Shown: positions 9,608 through 17,807 of the stretch, one piece after another | Layout of the letters: each line of letters starts with the position of its first letter | Numbering within the stretch: the first letter of the stretch is position 1 | Source of the DNA: an uncultured Pelagibacteraceae bacterium | GTDB lineage: Bacteria > Pseudomonadota > Alphaproteobacteria > Pelagibacterales > Pelagibacteraceae | Assembly: GCA_902581795.1 (NCBI GenBank) | Contig: CACHPL010000001.1 | Location: forward strand, 465,218-529,217 | DNA: 64,000 nt | Direction: 5' to 3' | Position numbers and translations under genes: made by a program | The notes under the pieces: model-generated | What the model was told of the DNA's origin: nothing | What the model saw: only the letters and a program-made list of their open reading frames with translations | Database searches by the model: none

Positions 9608-10444
9608 ATGAGCAATGTTGAAGTAAGTCGAATAATTAGCCCGACACCTGCATCTGATGGTGCCGGAGTAAAGTTAAAAAGAAGTATTGGAATTGAGCCA
9701 AATTACTTCGATCCATTTTTAATGTTAGATGAATTTGGGTCAGAAAATAAAGATGACTATGTTGCGGGTTTTCCAGCTCACCCCCACAGAGGTATTGAGA
9801 CTGTAACTTACATGTTATCTGGAGAGTTTGAACATAAGGATAGTACTGGCGGGGAAGGAAAAATGACTGCAGGAGATGTTCAATGGATGAAAACGGGAAG
9901 CGGAATAATTCATTCTGAAATGCCAGGTATGAAGGAAGGAAAATTACATGGCTTTCAGCTTTGGATTAACATGCCAGCAAAGTATAAAATGAGTAAACCA
10001 GAGTATATGTACATAGACTCGAAAAAAATTAGCGTTCATAAAGATCAAGATAAACAGATTAAAGTTATTGCAGGTAAATTTGAAAGTACGGAGGGTTCTG
10101 TAAAAAAACACAATGTTGAACCAATTTATTTCGATGTAGAATTAAAAGAAAATAAATTATTTAATTATAAATTACCAAAAACACATAACTCCTTTATTTA
10201 TTTATTTAACGGAGAAATTACAATTGGTGATAGGAAACACAAAAAAACAAAAGATTCTACTTTAATTCTATTGACCAAAGGAGAGGATTTAAAAATTTCA
10301 GCAATATCGAAAGCTAAATTTTTATTAATTTCGGGTAAACCAATTGGTGAACAAATTGCAAGAGGTGGACCGTTTGTTATGAATACCAAGCAAGAAATAC
10401 AGCAAGCTATTGAAGATTATAATAGCGGAACATTTGTAAAGTAA
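9608..10444 (+). CDS. Pirin family protein
   Basis: A bicupin iron-binding protein of 278 residues. The N-terminal cupin shows FPAHPHRGIETVTYML, with the metal-ligand histidines, and GSGIIHSEMP with the remaining His/Glu ligands. The C-terminus ends in GGPFVMNTKQEIQQAIEDY, a standard pirin signature. Some bacterial pirins have quercetinase (ring-opening dioxygenase) activity and others act in regulation; which applies here is not visible. It starts 6 bp after the sulfatase gene and is followed 3 bp later by a small membrane protein, suggesting one operon. Confidence 0.92.
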   Translation: MSNVEVSRIISPTPASDGAGVKLKRSIGIEPNYFDPFLMLDEFGSENKDDYVAGFPAHPHRGIETVTYMLSGEFEHKDSTGGEGKMTAGDVQWMKTGSGIIHSEMPGMKEGKLHGFQLWINMPAKYKMSKPEYMYIDSKKISVHKDQDKQIKVIAGKFESTEGSVKKHNVEPIYFDVELKENKLFNYKLPKTHNSFIYLFNGEITIGDRKHKKTKDSTLILLTKGEDLKISAISKAKFLLISGKPIGEQIARGGPFVMNTKQEIQQAIEDYNSGTFVK

Positions 10445-10447
10445 ATT

Positions 10448-10774
10448 ATGTGCCCAATTTGTTGGATTAGTGGTTTTATTGCTGCTTTGTTAGGTGGATC
10501 AATGTTAGCTATCGTTAACCATCCAATTTCATGGATTATTAGTTTTATTTTAATTTTATATGCGACTTATAAGTTTTATGAATCAAAAAAAAGAGGACTT
10601 AAAATGAATGATGAAATAAAAGCTAGAAACAGAAAAACAATTTTTAGATTTATACAAGGTGTTGTTCTTGGATCTTTTGTAACTGCTGCAGTTTTTTATA
10701 GTTTGACTTATAAAGAACATGAAAGAATGCATGATCTGTTAGAAGAACATGGAATAGAAAAGCACGAGCACTAG
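10448..10774 (+). CDS. Small membrane protein of unknown function
   Basis: I do not recognise a family. The 108-residue product opens with MCPICWISG, a CxxC pair, then two closely spaced hydrophobic segments (about residues 7-42), a charged linker, and a third hydrophobic segment (about 70-88). It ends in a His/Glu-rich tail (HERMHDLLEEHGIEKHEH). The CxxC and histidine tail could bind a metal or haem; this is a guess from composition. It is tightly linked to the pirin gene and converges on dctM with a 4-bp overlap. Confidence 0.75.
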   Translation: MCPICWISGFIAALLGGSMLAIVNHPISWIISFILILYATYKFYESKKRGLKMNDEIKARNRKTIFRFIQGVVLGSFVTAAVFYSLTYKEHERMHDLLEEHGIEKHEH

Positions 10775-12081
10775 GACATCATAAGACTTGGTAAAAATAA
10801 GCATATTGCAGGAAATGCAATAATAAGTGCAAGTCTAATCATATCTGTCAGTAAAAATGGAAGCGTACCAAACCATATTGTTTGTAGTGGTGTTCTTTGC
10901 ATTACACCTTTTATAACAAAAAGATTCATCCCGACTGGAGGAGAAATTAATCCAAATTCAACAACAATTACGGCAAAAATACCAAACCAAATTGGATCTA
11001 TGCCTGCGTCAGCAATAACTGGATAAAAAACTGGTATTGTTAAAAACAACATTGCAAGAGAATCCATAACGGTTCCGAGAACTAAATAGATCACACAAAT
11101 AACAAGAATTATTCCCACAGGGGTTAATTGTAAATCGTTAATAAAATCAACTACTGTAAATGGCAGCTGAGTAACAGTTATTAAAACATTGAAAACAGCC
11201 GCACCTACAACAATGAGATAAAGAGCACCAACTGTTTTTATAGTATCCCAAACTGAATTTTTTAACATTTCTAGTGTTAATTGACGTCTTAAAAAAATAA
11301 AAATTAAAACTAGTATTACTCCTACCGCAGCACTTTCGGTTGCGGTAAAAAAACCCAAATAAAGTCCACCCATTATGATCGCGAAAATTAAAAATATTGG
11401 AAAAACTTTCCATAAAGCTGCAACTCTAACATTAAAGGGCATTTTTTTTCCGTAACCACCTTGTTTTGGATAAATTAAGAGATAAAAACGAATAGCAATC
11501 ATATAAAGAATAACTGCAATTAAACCTGGTATTAAGGCTGCAAAGAAAAGTTTTTGCACAGACTGTTCAGTAAGATAAGCATATATAACTAATATTACGC
11601 TTGGTGGTATAATAATTCCTAAAGTTCCACCAGACGCAATTGATCCACTTATCAGAGCGTCGCTGTAACCATGTCTTCTCATTTCGGGAGCAGCCATTTG
11701 AGACATGGTAGCTGCTGTTGCGATTGAAGAACCGCAAATCATTCCAAAACCTGCACATGCTCCAACAGTTGACATCGCAAGGCCTCCTTTGTAGTGACCA
11801 ACTATGGCGTATGCAGCGTCGTATAAATTTCTAGAAAGGTTAGCTCTATTAGCAAGATTTCCCATTAAAACAAAGAAAGGTAAAACTGATAAACTGTATT
11901 TTGATACAGCCTCATAAGGGGCGGTTCCTAAAATAAAAAAAGCTTGTTCAAACCCAACTATGAAACCAAAACCAGTAAAGCCAACTAGTAACATTGAAAT
12001 TCCAATAGGAATATTTAAAGCCATCAATATTAAAACCGCTAAAAAGGCTAGAGCTCCATTTACTATTGGGTCAAAGGTCAT
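10771..12081 (-). CDS. dctM: TRAP transporter large permease subunit (DctM)
   Basis: The ion-coupled membrane-translocating subunit of a tripartite TRAP transporter: 436 residues with about 12 hydrophobic helices across the whole length. Typical segments include FFVLMGNLANRA, GMICGSSIATAATMSQ, PEMRRHGYS, SGSIASGGTLGIIIPPS and FGLISPPVGMNLFVIKG, all hallmarks of DctM. It overlaps the dctQ stop/start by 4 bp. The cognate binding protein (dctP) is encoded divergently about 1.4 kb away, beyond a FAH-family gene, so substrate is likely tied to that catabolic island rather than to C4-dicarboxylates. Confidence 0.94.
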   Translation of the reverse strand: MTFDPIVNGALAFLAVLILMALNIPIGISMLLVGFTGFGFIVGFEQAFFILGTAPYEAVSKYSLSVLPFFVLMGNLANRANLSRNLYDAAYAIVGHYKGGLAMSTVGACAGFGMICGSSIATAATMSQMAAPEMRRHGYSDALISGSIASGGTLGIIIPPSVILVIYAYLTEQSVQKLFFAALIPGLIAVILYMIAIRFYLLIYPKQGGYGKKMPFNVRVAALWKVFPIFLIFAIIMGGLYLGFFTATESAAVGVILVLIFIFLRRQLTLEMLKNSVWDTIKTVGALYLIVVGAAVFNVLITVTQLPFTVVDFINDLQLTPVGIILVICVIYLVLGTVMDSLAMLFLTIPVFYPVIADAGIDPIWFGIFAVIVVEFGLISPPVGMNLFVIKGVMQRTPLQTIWFGTLPFLLTDMIRLALIIAFPAICLFLPSLMMS

Positions 12082-12557
12082 TTATTTTTTCTTTCTGATA
12101 TAGAATTTATAAACCAAAGAACTATAGCTAAAACACTTAACCACATAGCTACAGCTGTCGCAAAATAAAAAGGATAAAAGCTTAACTCTAAATCAATTGT
12201 AACTCTTTTATTTTCAAAAAAAGCAAATGCTTCTTTGGTTGTTCCATATGCAACAAAAGACATTATTATCAACATCAAAAAAAATCTAAAAATTGTTATA
12301 AAGGTTTGTAATTTTGAAATAGCAACGTTCTTAATAAAATCAGCAGAAACATGCGCGTTTAGAAAAAAAGCTCTTGGCATTGCGAGAAAAGCAACTAGTG
12401 CTATTCCGAATTCAACAATTTCTATTGTACCTGCAACGGGTGAATTTAAAAAACGCCTACCAAAAACATCACAAAAAGTAAGTATTGCTAAAGAAAATAA
12501 AATTAGTCCAGATACAATTGCAGCATAGTCAAAAATTTTATTTATTTTAATTTGCAT
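12078..12557 (-). CDS. dctQ: TRAP transporter small permease subunit (DctQ)
   Basis: A 159-residue membrane protein with four predicted helices, the size and layout of DctQ, which stabilises the large permease. It begins with a basic cytoplasmic segment (MQIKINKIFDY), has the common FCDVFGRRFLNSPVAGTIEI motif after helix 1, and ends in a basic tail. It overlaps dctM by 4 bp, so translation is probably coupled. The divergent FAH-family gene starts 53 bp away, leaving a compact two-way promoter region at 12558-12610. Confidence 0.92.
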   Translation of the reverse strand: MQIKINKIFDYAAIVSGLILFSLAILTFCDVFGRRFLNSPVAGTIEIVEFGIALVAFLAMPRAFFLNAHVSADFIKNVAISKLQTFITIFRFFLMLIIMSFVAYGTTKEAFAFFENKRVTIDLELSFYPFYFATAVAMWLSVLAIVLWFINSISERKNK

Positions 12558-12610
12558 AAGAATATTGTAGCCTAACAGAGTTTAATAGATATGGGCATAC
12601 AAAATAGTTT

Positions 12611-13462
12611 ATGAAATTTGTTTCTTTTTTGCTAAAAGGCCAACCGAAATTTGGTGTTTCTGACGGAAATAATATTACTGATTTAACAGGTAAAATAAAT
12701 GGGGCTAACACCTTAAAAGAGTTAATAACAAATAAATCAATCCAAGAAGCCAAAGAATTTTCAAAAAAAAATCCAGGTAAAATAAGTCATAAAGAAATTG
12801 AATATTTACCAGTGATTCCAAACCCAGGTAAAATCGTTTGTGTTGGTCTTAACTATAGTGAGCATGTGAAAGAAACTGGCAGAACTGTTGAACAAAATCC
12901 AGTAATTTTTCTGAGAGTGCCTGAAAGTCAAACAGCGCATAGACAGCCCATTCAAAGACCGCAGGTATCAGCAAGTTTAGATTATGAGTGTGAAATGGCA
13001 GTTATAATGGGTGATGGTGGTAAACATATTAAATCTAAAGACGCCCTTAAACATATTGTTGGTTATTCTTGTTATAATGAATGTACTGTTAGAGAGTGGC
13101 AACAGCATACTAGGCAATTTGGGATGGGAAAAAATTTCGAACGAACAGGAAGTTTTGGTCCTCATATGGTTTTAGCAGAAAATATTTCTGATTATAAAAA
13201 ACTTTCAATCCAAACTCGATTGAATGGAGAAGTCATGCAAAAGGCAATGCTAAGCCAACTAATTTTTGATATTCCAAATCTTATTACCTATGTTTCAAAA
13301 GCTATACCTTGGAGAGCGGGTGATGTTTTAGTTACAGGTACCCCTGGAGGAGTTGGGTTTAAAAGAAAACCACCTATTTTTATGAAAGAAGGTGATCAAG
13401 TTGAGGTAGAAATCTCAGAAATTGGTATACTTTCAAATATAATTAAGGATGAAATCATCTAA
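12611..13462 (+). CDS. Fumarylacetoacetate hydrolase family protein
   Basis: A 283-residue enzyme of the FAH superfamily, which cleaves or hydrates acylpyruvate-like products of aromatic ring opening. The core shows GKIVCVGLNYSEH, a DYECEMAV metal-site segment with two Glu ligands, GKNFERTGSFGPHM and VLVTGTPGGVGF. The usual third ligand Asp in the NDV(S/T)xRD motif appears as Glu here (YNECTVREW), a conservative change. It lies between the dctQM and dctP genes of a TRAP transporter and upstream of a ring-cleavage dioxygenase, so a role in processing a meta-cleavage product is likely. Exact reaction (hydratase, decarboxylase or hydrolase) cannot be assigned. Confidence 0.9.
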   Translation: MKFVSFLLKGQPKFGVSDGNNITDLTGKINGANTLKELITNKSIQEAKEFSKKNPGKISHKEIEYLPVIPNPGKIVCVGLNYSEHVKETGRTVEQNPVIFLRVPESQTAHRQPIQRPQVSASLDYECEMAVIMGDGGKHIKSKDALKHIVGYSCYNECTVREWQQHTRQFGMGKNFERTGSFGPHMVLAENISDYKKLSIQTRLNGEVMQKAMLSQLIFDIPNLITYVSKAIPWRAGDVLVTGTPGGVGFKRKPPIFMKEGDQVEVEISEIGILSNIIKDEII

Positions 13463-13499
13463 ATTTCACGCTAAGCTTAAAAATTAAATTAATTTATTA

Positions 13500-13505
13500 A
13501 GGGGG
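13500..13505 (+). promoter_or_regulatory. Strong ribosome binding site of dctP
   Basis: The sequence AAGGGGGAAAT precedes the ATG at 13510. Such a purine-rich Shine-Dalgarno is uncommon in this window, where most starts have weak or no visible site. It suggests high translation of the binding protein. Confidence 0.6.
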
Positions 13506-13509
13506 AAAT

Positions 13510-14526
13510 ATGTTTAAGAAAAAGTTAATTGGTTTTTTATTAGGAGTTTTCTCTTTAGGTTTGATGAGCACGGCATCAGCTGTCGAACTTAAATTGGCAA
13601 CTTTTGAACCACCAAAAGCATTTATCGCTAGCAAAATCCTTGGAGGATGGGCTGAAAAAGTCAATAAGTGTGCTTCAGGAAAAGTTAACGTTAAAATGTA
13701 TGCTGGTGGTGTTTTAGGTAGTCCGCCTAAACAATATGACATTGTAACAAAAGGAGTTGCGGATATATCGTGGACTGTTCTTGGTTATATAGGGGGTCAG
13801 TTTCCTTTAAGTTCGGTTATCGAGTTACCATTCCTTACAAGAACGTCTAAGGCAGGTTCTTCAGCTTTAAACACGCTTTATGATGAAGGCTATTTAGATA
13901 AAGAAATGTCAGGTATCCACTTGATTGGATTACATTCAAATCCTGGTTATCAAATTCACATGAAGAATGTAAAAGTAATGGATCCATCTGATTTTAAGGG
14001 AAAAAAAATGAGAGTTCCTAGTAAAATCGCTGGTGACATTCTTAAAACTTTAGGAGCAACAGGAGTAAAAGTTCCTGCTCCTGGTACTTACGAAGCTTTA
14101 AATAAAGGGGTTCTGGATGGAACACCTTTTCCTTATACTGCGGTTGGTTCGTTTAAATTATTTGAAGTAACCAAGTATCATACTGAAGTAAACATAACTA
14201 ATGCTACATTCGGTTTAATTATGAATAAGGACAAATATAAAAGCTTAGACCCAGTTGCTAAAAAATGTATAGACAATAATAGTGGTCAAGCTTTTAGTGG
14301 TTGGGCTTCTCATTTAATTGATACGCAAAATGCAAAAATGAAAAAAGTTGTTGCTGGAACTCCAGGACACGAAATTGCAGTTGCGTCTCCAGCTGTTATC
14401 AGTAAATATAAAAAAATACTAAAACCAATTGAAAAGAATTGGTTAGCCGAAATGGAAAAAAAAGGTCTTGATGGTAAAGGTACTCTAAAAAGAGCAAGAG
14501 AAATCATCAAGAAAATAGACGGCTAA
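13510..14526 (+). CDS. dctP: TRAP transporter periplasmic substrate-binding protein (DctP family)
   Basis: The 338-residue product has a clear signal peptide (MFKKKLIGFLLGVFSLGLMSTASA, cut after ASA) and the DctP fold. Visible segments are LKLATFEPP, KVNVKMYAGGVLG, QYDIVTKGVADISW, LKTLGATGVKVPAPGTYEAL and the late helix region with conserved basic residues. It captures a carboxylate ligand in the periplasm and delivers it to DctQM. The central KKMRVPSK supplies the arginine that commonly salt-bridges the substrate carboxylate. It has a strong ribosome site and is followed by a GC-rich hairpin and then the dioxygenase and hydroxylase genes. The ligand is probably an aromatic or related carboxylate, by context only. 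Confidence 0.92.
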   Translation: MFKKKLIGFLLGVFSLGLMSTASAVELKLATFEPPKAFIASKILGGWAEKVNKCASGKVNVKMYAGGVLGSPPKQYDIVTKGVADISWTVLGYIGGQFPLSSVIELPFLTRTSKAGSSALNTLYDEGYLDKEMSGIHLIGLHSNPGYQIHMKNVKVMDPSDFKGKKMRVPSKIAGDILKTLGATGVKVPAPGTYEALNKGVLDGTPFPYTAVGSFKLFEVTKYHTEVNITNATFGLIMNKDKYKSLDPVAKKCIDNNSGQAFSGWASHLIDTQNAKMKKVVAGTPGHEIAVASPAVISKYKKILKPIEKNWLAEMEKKGLDGKGTLKRAREIIKKIDG

Positions 14527-14540
14527 ATTATAAAAATATT

Positions 14541-14574
14541 TGAGCCCGCGATATCTAAACCTATAGCGGGCTCA
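14541..14574 (+). terminator. GC-rich hairpin between dctP and the dioxygenase gene
   Basis: A 9-bp perfect stem, TGAGCCCGC (14541-14549) with GCGGGCTCA (14566-14574), encloses a 16-base loop. It stands out in A+T-rich DNA. No T-tract follows on the plus strand (the next bases are ACTAAATTCG), so complete termination is doubtful. It may be a partial terminator or a 3'-end stabiliser that raises dctP message relative to the downstream enzymes. Confidence 0.55.
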
Positions 14575-14599
14575 ACTAAATTCGAGTATACTTCCTAAT

Positions 14600-15574
14600 A
14601 TGTCAATCAAAGCTTTGAGCTATATAGGTGTAAATTCTGACAAATTAGAAGACTGGTCTAATTATTCAGAAAAATGTTTGGGAATGCAGAAAGTTGATAG
14701 AGGCAAAGGTACTTTATCATTCAGAATGGATGATCACAAACAGAGATTAGCAATAACTGGTGATACAGGAGATAGTTTAGCTTTTGTTGGTTTTGAAGTT
14801 GATGAAAAAAAAGACTTAGATACTTATGCAGCAAAACTAGATAAAAATAATATTAAAGTAACTTTAGGAAATTCATCTTATTCAGATAAAAGATTTGTAG
14901 AAAATTTAATTCATTTTAATGATCCTCAAGGGAATCGTGTTGAACTAATCTATAGCCCTATGAAAGACACAGAGCCTTTTAAGCCTTCTCGTCCAATTTC
15001 TGGTTTCAAGACTGGTGCGTTAGGAATGGGCCATGTAGTATTACATGTTAAAGATTTTGATAAGGTTGTGCCTTTTTATCGAGATGTATTAGGTTTTAAA
15101 ATTAGTGATTACTCTCACACACCAATATCTTTATGTTTTTTTCATATAAATGGTCGTCATCATAGCTTAGCATTATTTGGTTCAGGTAAAGTTGGTTTTC
15201 ATCATTTCATGGTCGAATACAACAGTCTTGATGATGTTGGACAAGGTTATGATTTGGTTCAGTACAAAGATAATGCGATAGCTTACACGATGGGTAGACA
15301 CACTAATGACTACATGACTTCTTTTTATTCAATTACTCCATCAGGTTTTTTTGTTGAGAATGGTTGGGGGGGTCGAATAATCGATCCTAGCAGCTGGAAG
15401 GCACACGAAACATTTGAAGGGCCAAGCTTTTGGGGGCATGAACGTCTTTATCTTCCTAAAGAAGAAAGAATGAAATTTAGAGATAAAAGATTGGATACTG
15501 CAGCAAAGGGTAAACAGGCTCCTTTATTAATTGATTGCCCTTGGCTCTACTCTAACATTACAAATAAAAAATAG
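14600..15574 (+). CDS. Type I extradiol ring-cleavage dioxygenase
   Basis: A 324-residue, two-domain vicinal-oxygen-chelate protein of the catechol 2,3-dioxygenase / 2,3-dihydroxybiphenyl 1,2-dioxygenase class. The C-terminal domain keeps the iron ligands: a His in GMGHVVLHV (about H145), a His in GFHHFMVEY (about H202) and the Glu in FFVENGWGG (about E253). Acid/base residues in NGRHHSLA (about H188), MGRHTND (about H234) and SFYS (about Y243) are also in place, so it should be active. It lies between dctP and an MhpA-like hydroxylase, which would supply a catechol-type substrate. The substrate ring is unknown; compared with BphC (about 298 residues) it has a slightly longer C-terminus. Confidence 0.88.
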   Translation: MSIKALSYIGVNSDKLEDWSNYSEKCLGMQKVDRGKGTLSFRMDDHKQRLAITGDTGDSLAFVGFEVDEKKDLDTYAAKLDKNNIKVTLGNSSYSDKRFVENLIHFNDPQGNRVELIYSPMKDTEPFKPSRPISGFKTGALGMGHVVLHVKDFDKVVPFYRDVLGFKISDYSHTPISLCFFHINGRHHSLALFGSGKVGFHHFMVEYNSLDDVGQGYDLVQYKDNAIAYTMGRHTNDYMTSFYSITPSGFFVENGWGGRIIDPSSWKAHETFEGPSFWGHERLYLPKEERMKFRDKRLDTAAKGKQAPLLIDCPWLYSNITNKK

Positions 15575-15598
15575 ATTAAAATTATCTAAGTTGAGACA

Positions 15599-17050
15599 AT
15601 GAAAAAATACGATATCGTCATAATCGGGCTTGGTCCAACAGGGGGGACGCTTGGTAATCTGTTAGCTCTTAATGGATTTTCAATATTAATTTTAGAACGT
15701 GAAAAAAAAATTTATTCTTTACCAAGAGCTGTTCATTTTGACGATGAGATAATGAGGGTATTCCAAACAATTGGTATTACAAAAGAATTTTTGAAATACA
15801 CAATTATCAATAAAGGAACCAAGTTTGTAAATTCTGATGGAAAAGTTCTTCTAGATTGGCCACGCCCTCGATCTATAACTGAAAATGGCTGGTATCCAAG
15901 TTATAGATTTCATCAACCAGATTTAGAGAGAAGTCTTCGTAAACGTTTACTTAAATTTAAAAAAGTTTCAATAAAGCAGAATTCCCACGTTCAAGAAATT
16001 GAAAATAAAAAAGATATAGTTAATTTAGTTTTTAAAGATATAAAAAATGATAAATTACATAAGGTGTCATGCAAGTATCTAGTTGGTTGTGATGGCGCTC
16101 GCTCTACCACGAGAGAGAAGATGGGAACTAAATTTGACAACTTAGGTTTTACTCAAAAATGGGCTGTTGTAGATTTAATATTAAAAAAAAATAAAGATAA
16201 GTTACCAGATAGAACTATTCAATATTCGAACCCAAAACGACCGGCTACATATTGTAGAAATGTTGGCAAAAGAAGAAGATGGGAATTTGCTATAAAAGAT
16301 TATGAAGATGAAAATAAAATCCTATCGAATACTTATATTTGGAATTTTTTGAAACCATGGCTGTCACAAAAGGATGCGTACCTTGAGAGAAAAGCAATTT
16401 ATACCTTTCGGTCAGCCATTGCCAGAAAATGGAGAAAAGGAAGAATCTTTATAGCTGGGGATGCCGCACATTTAATGCCACCGTTTATGGGGCAAGGAAT
16501 GTGCGCAGGAATAAGAGATGTTTCAAACTTAGCTTGGAAAATAAGTTTATGTATAAAAAATAAACACAATGAAAAATTTTTAGATACCTACCAATCGGAA
16601 AGATTCTCAAATGTAAAAGAATATATTGAAACGACGATGAGGATGGGTGAGTTTGTAAATGCAATAGGTTCAGATAATATTACTGGCAATATCTCTTCTG
16701 GACCAGATGGATCTAAAAGCATGCAATCAATTAAACCAAAAATAGGTTTTGGTCTTGGAAGTAAAACTGACAAAAATAGAGGTAAAATATTCCCTCAACT
16801 TAAAATGAAAAATGGAAAAATATTAGATAACAAGTTTTCTACATCCCCAGTTTTGTTCATGTCTACAAAACTAAATAAATTAAAAAACTTAAGTAAAATA
16901 CCTACAGTTGGAGAGAAAGAAGTTATAGGTTTATCGAATTTGTTAAAAAAATATAAGGCCAAAGGTATTATTGTTAGACCTGATAGATTTATTCTCAAAA
17001 CATGTAAAAATACAAAAGATTTTAATCAAATAAAGTATTTACCGATTTAA
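15599..17050 (+). CDS. FAD-dependent aromatic hydroxylase (MhpA-like)
   Basis: A class A flavoprotein monooxygenase of 483 residues. The N-terminal FAD-binding motif GLGPTGGTLGNLLAL, the middle LVGCDGARSTTREKMG (DG motif) and FIAGDAAHLMPPFMGQGMC (GD motif) are intact. The last, with GIRDVSNLAWKI, is characteristic of 3-(3-hydroxyphenyl)propionate hydroxylase-like enzymes. It would use NAD(P)H and O2 to hydroxylate a phenolic acid, giving a diol for the extradiol dioxygenase encoded 24 bp upstream. It is shorter than E. coli MhpA (about 554 residues), the C-terminal thioredoxin-like part being reduced. Its 3' end overlaps the convergent BKACE gene by 29 bp. Confidence 0.88.
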   Translation: MKKYDIVIIGLGPTGGTLGNLLALNGFSILILEREKKIYSLPRAVHFDDEIMRVFQTIGITKEFLKYTIINKGTKFVNSDGKVLLDWPRPRSITENGWYPSYRFHQPDLERSLRKRLLKFKKVSIKQNSHVQEIENKKDIVNLVFKDIKNDKLHKVSCKYLVGCDGARSTTREKMGTKFDNLGFTQKWAVVDLILKKNKDKLPDRTIQYSNPKRPATYCRNVGKRRRWEFAIKDYEDENKILSNTYIWNFLKPWLSQKDAYLERKAIYTFRSAIARKWRKGRIFIAGDAAHLMPPFMGQGMCAGIRDVSNLAWKISLCIKNKHNEKFLDTYQSERFSNVKEYIETTMRMGEFVNAIGSDNITGNISSGPDGSKSMQSIKPKIGFGLGSKTDKNRGKIFPQLKMKNGKILDNKFSTSPVLFMSTKLNKLKNLSKIPTVGEKEVIGLSNLLKKYKAKGIIVRPDRFILKTCKNTKDFNQIKYLPI

Positions 17051-17801
17051 CTTTTGCTTCATTATTTGGGGCAATACTTCCATCAGGCATTAGCATTGAA
17101 TTTTCAAATCCAACTCTAATCTTTCCGCCAAGATTGATTGCGGTCTGTAAACAAGATATTTCTTCTTTTGCAAAAGCACATACTGCCCAATCGGCATCAA
17201 TATTATTTGCTCTAGCACTTTCAATAAATGGGGGAATATCTTTAGGGTTACTAACTTTTCCTGAATAGTGCCCTATCACAAACATACACCATACACCGGT
17301 TTTTGAAAGTTTAGATTTTTCTAGTAGTCTTGAAAGTAAATCAACATCTTTAGGTGAGTAACAGATATGTTGGATTTTTGTTTCGGCGTCTGTGAGTTTG
17401 TTGTAAAACTTAACATCTTCTTGTGTTGGCTGGCGAGAAGGTATCATCTCACGAATACTTATTGAAATACCCGGCGGTAATACATCATAGGCAAGTTTAC
17501 GCATTTGTTCAGGTGAATACTTTCCAACTGCTTCTGTAGTAATTTGTAAATGCATTTCAGGAACTTGTTTATGAAGTTCTTTTAATGCTTCATTACACAA
17601 ACCTGAGTCCAATACATGTTGGCCTTTTTTATCTCTCATATGAAAATGAATAGCATTTGCTCCTGCCTTAAAACATTCTTTTCCTGTTTCTACAATTTCA
17701 GAAATAGTTATAGGAACTTTAGGATGATCTTTTTTCATTGGCCTTGCTCCGTTAGGAGCAACCATTAGCCGAGGAAGTTGTATTGGTTTTTTAAATTTCA
17801 C
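17022..17801 (-). CDS. BKACE (DUF849) family 3-keto-5-aminohexanoate cleavage-type enzyme
   Basis: A 259-residue TIM-barrel enzyme of the beta-keto acid cleavage family, which condenses beta-keto acids with acetyl-CoA and splits them to acetoacetate and a CoA ester. Recognisable segments are LMVAPNGARP, GANAIHFHMRDKKG with the zinc-binding HxH, and LQITTEAVGKY. It is a little short for the family (about 270-300). The frame starts at a GTG (17801); no better start is visible. It overlaps the hydroxylase gene convergently by 29 bp. It may act on a beta-keto acid from the neighbouring aromatic pathway, or be unrelated. Confidence 0.85.
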   Translation of the reverse strand: MKFKKPIQLPRLMVAPNGARPMKKDHPKVPITISEIVETGKECFKAGANAIHFHMRDKKGQHVLDSGLCNEALKELHKQVPEMHLQITTEAVGKYSPEQMRKLAYDVLPPGISISIREMIPSRQPTQEDVKFYNKLTDAETKIQHICYSPKDVDLLSRLLEKSKLSKTGVWCMFVIGHYSGKVSNPKDIPPFIESARANNIDADWAVCAFAKEEISCLQTAINLGGKIRVGFENSMLMPDGSIAPNNEAKVKSVNTLFD

Positions 17802-17807
17802 TTTTTG

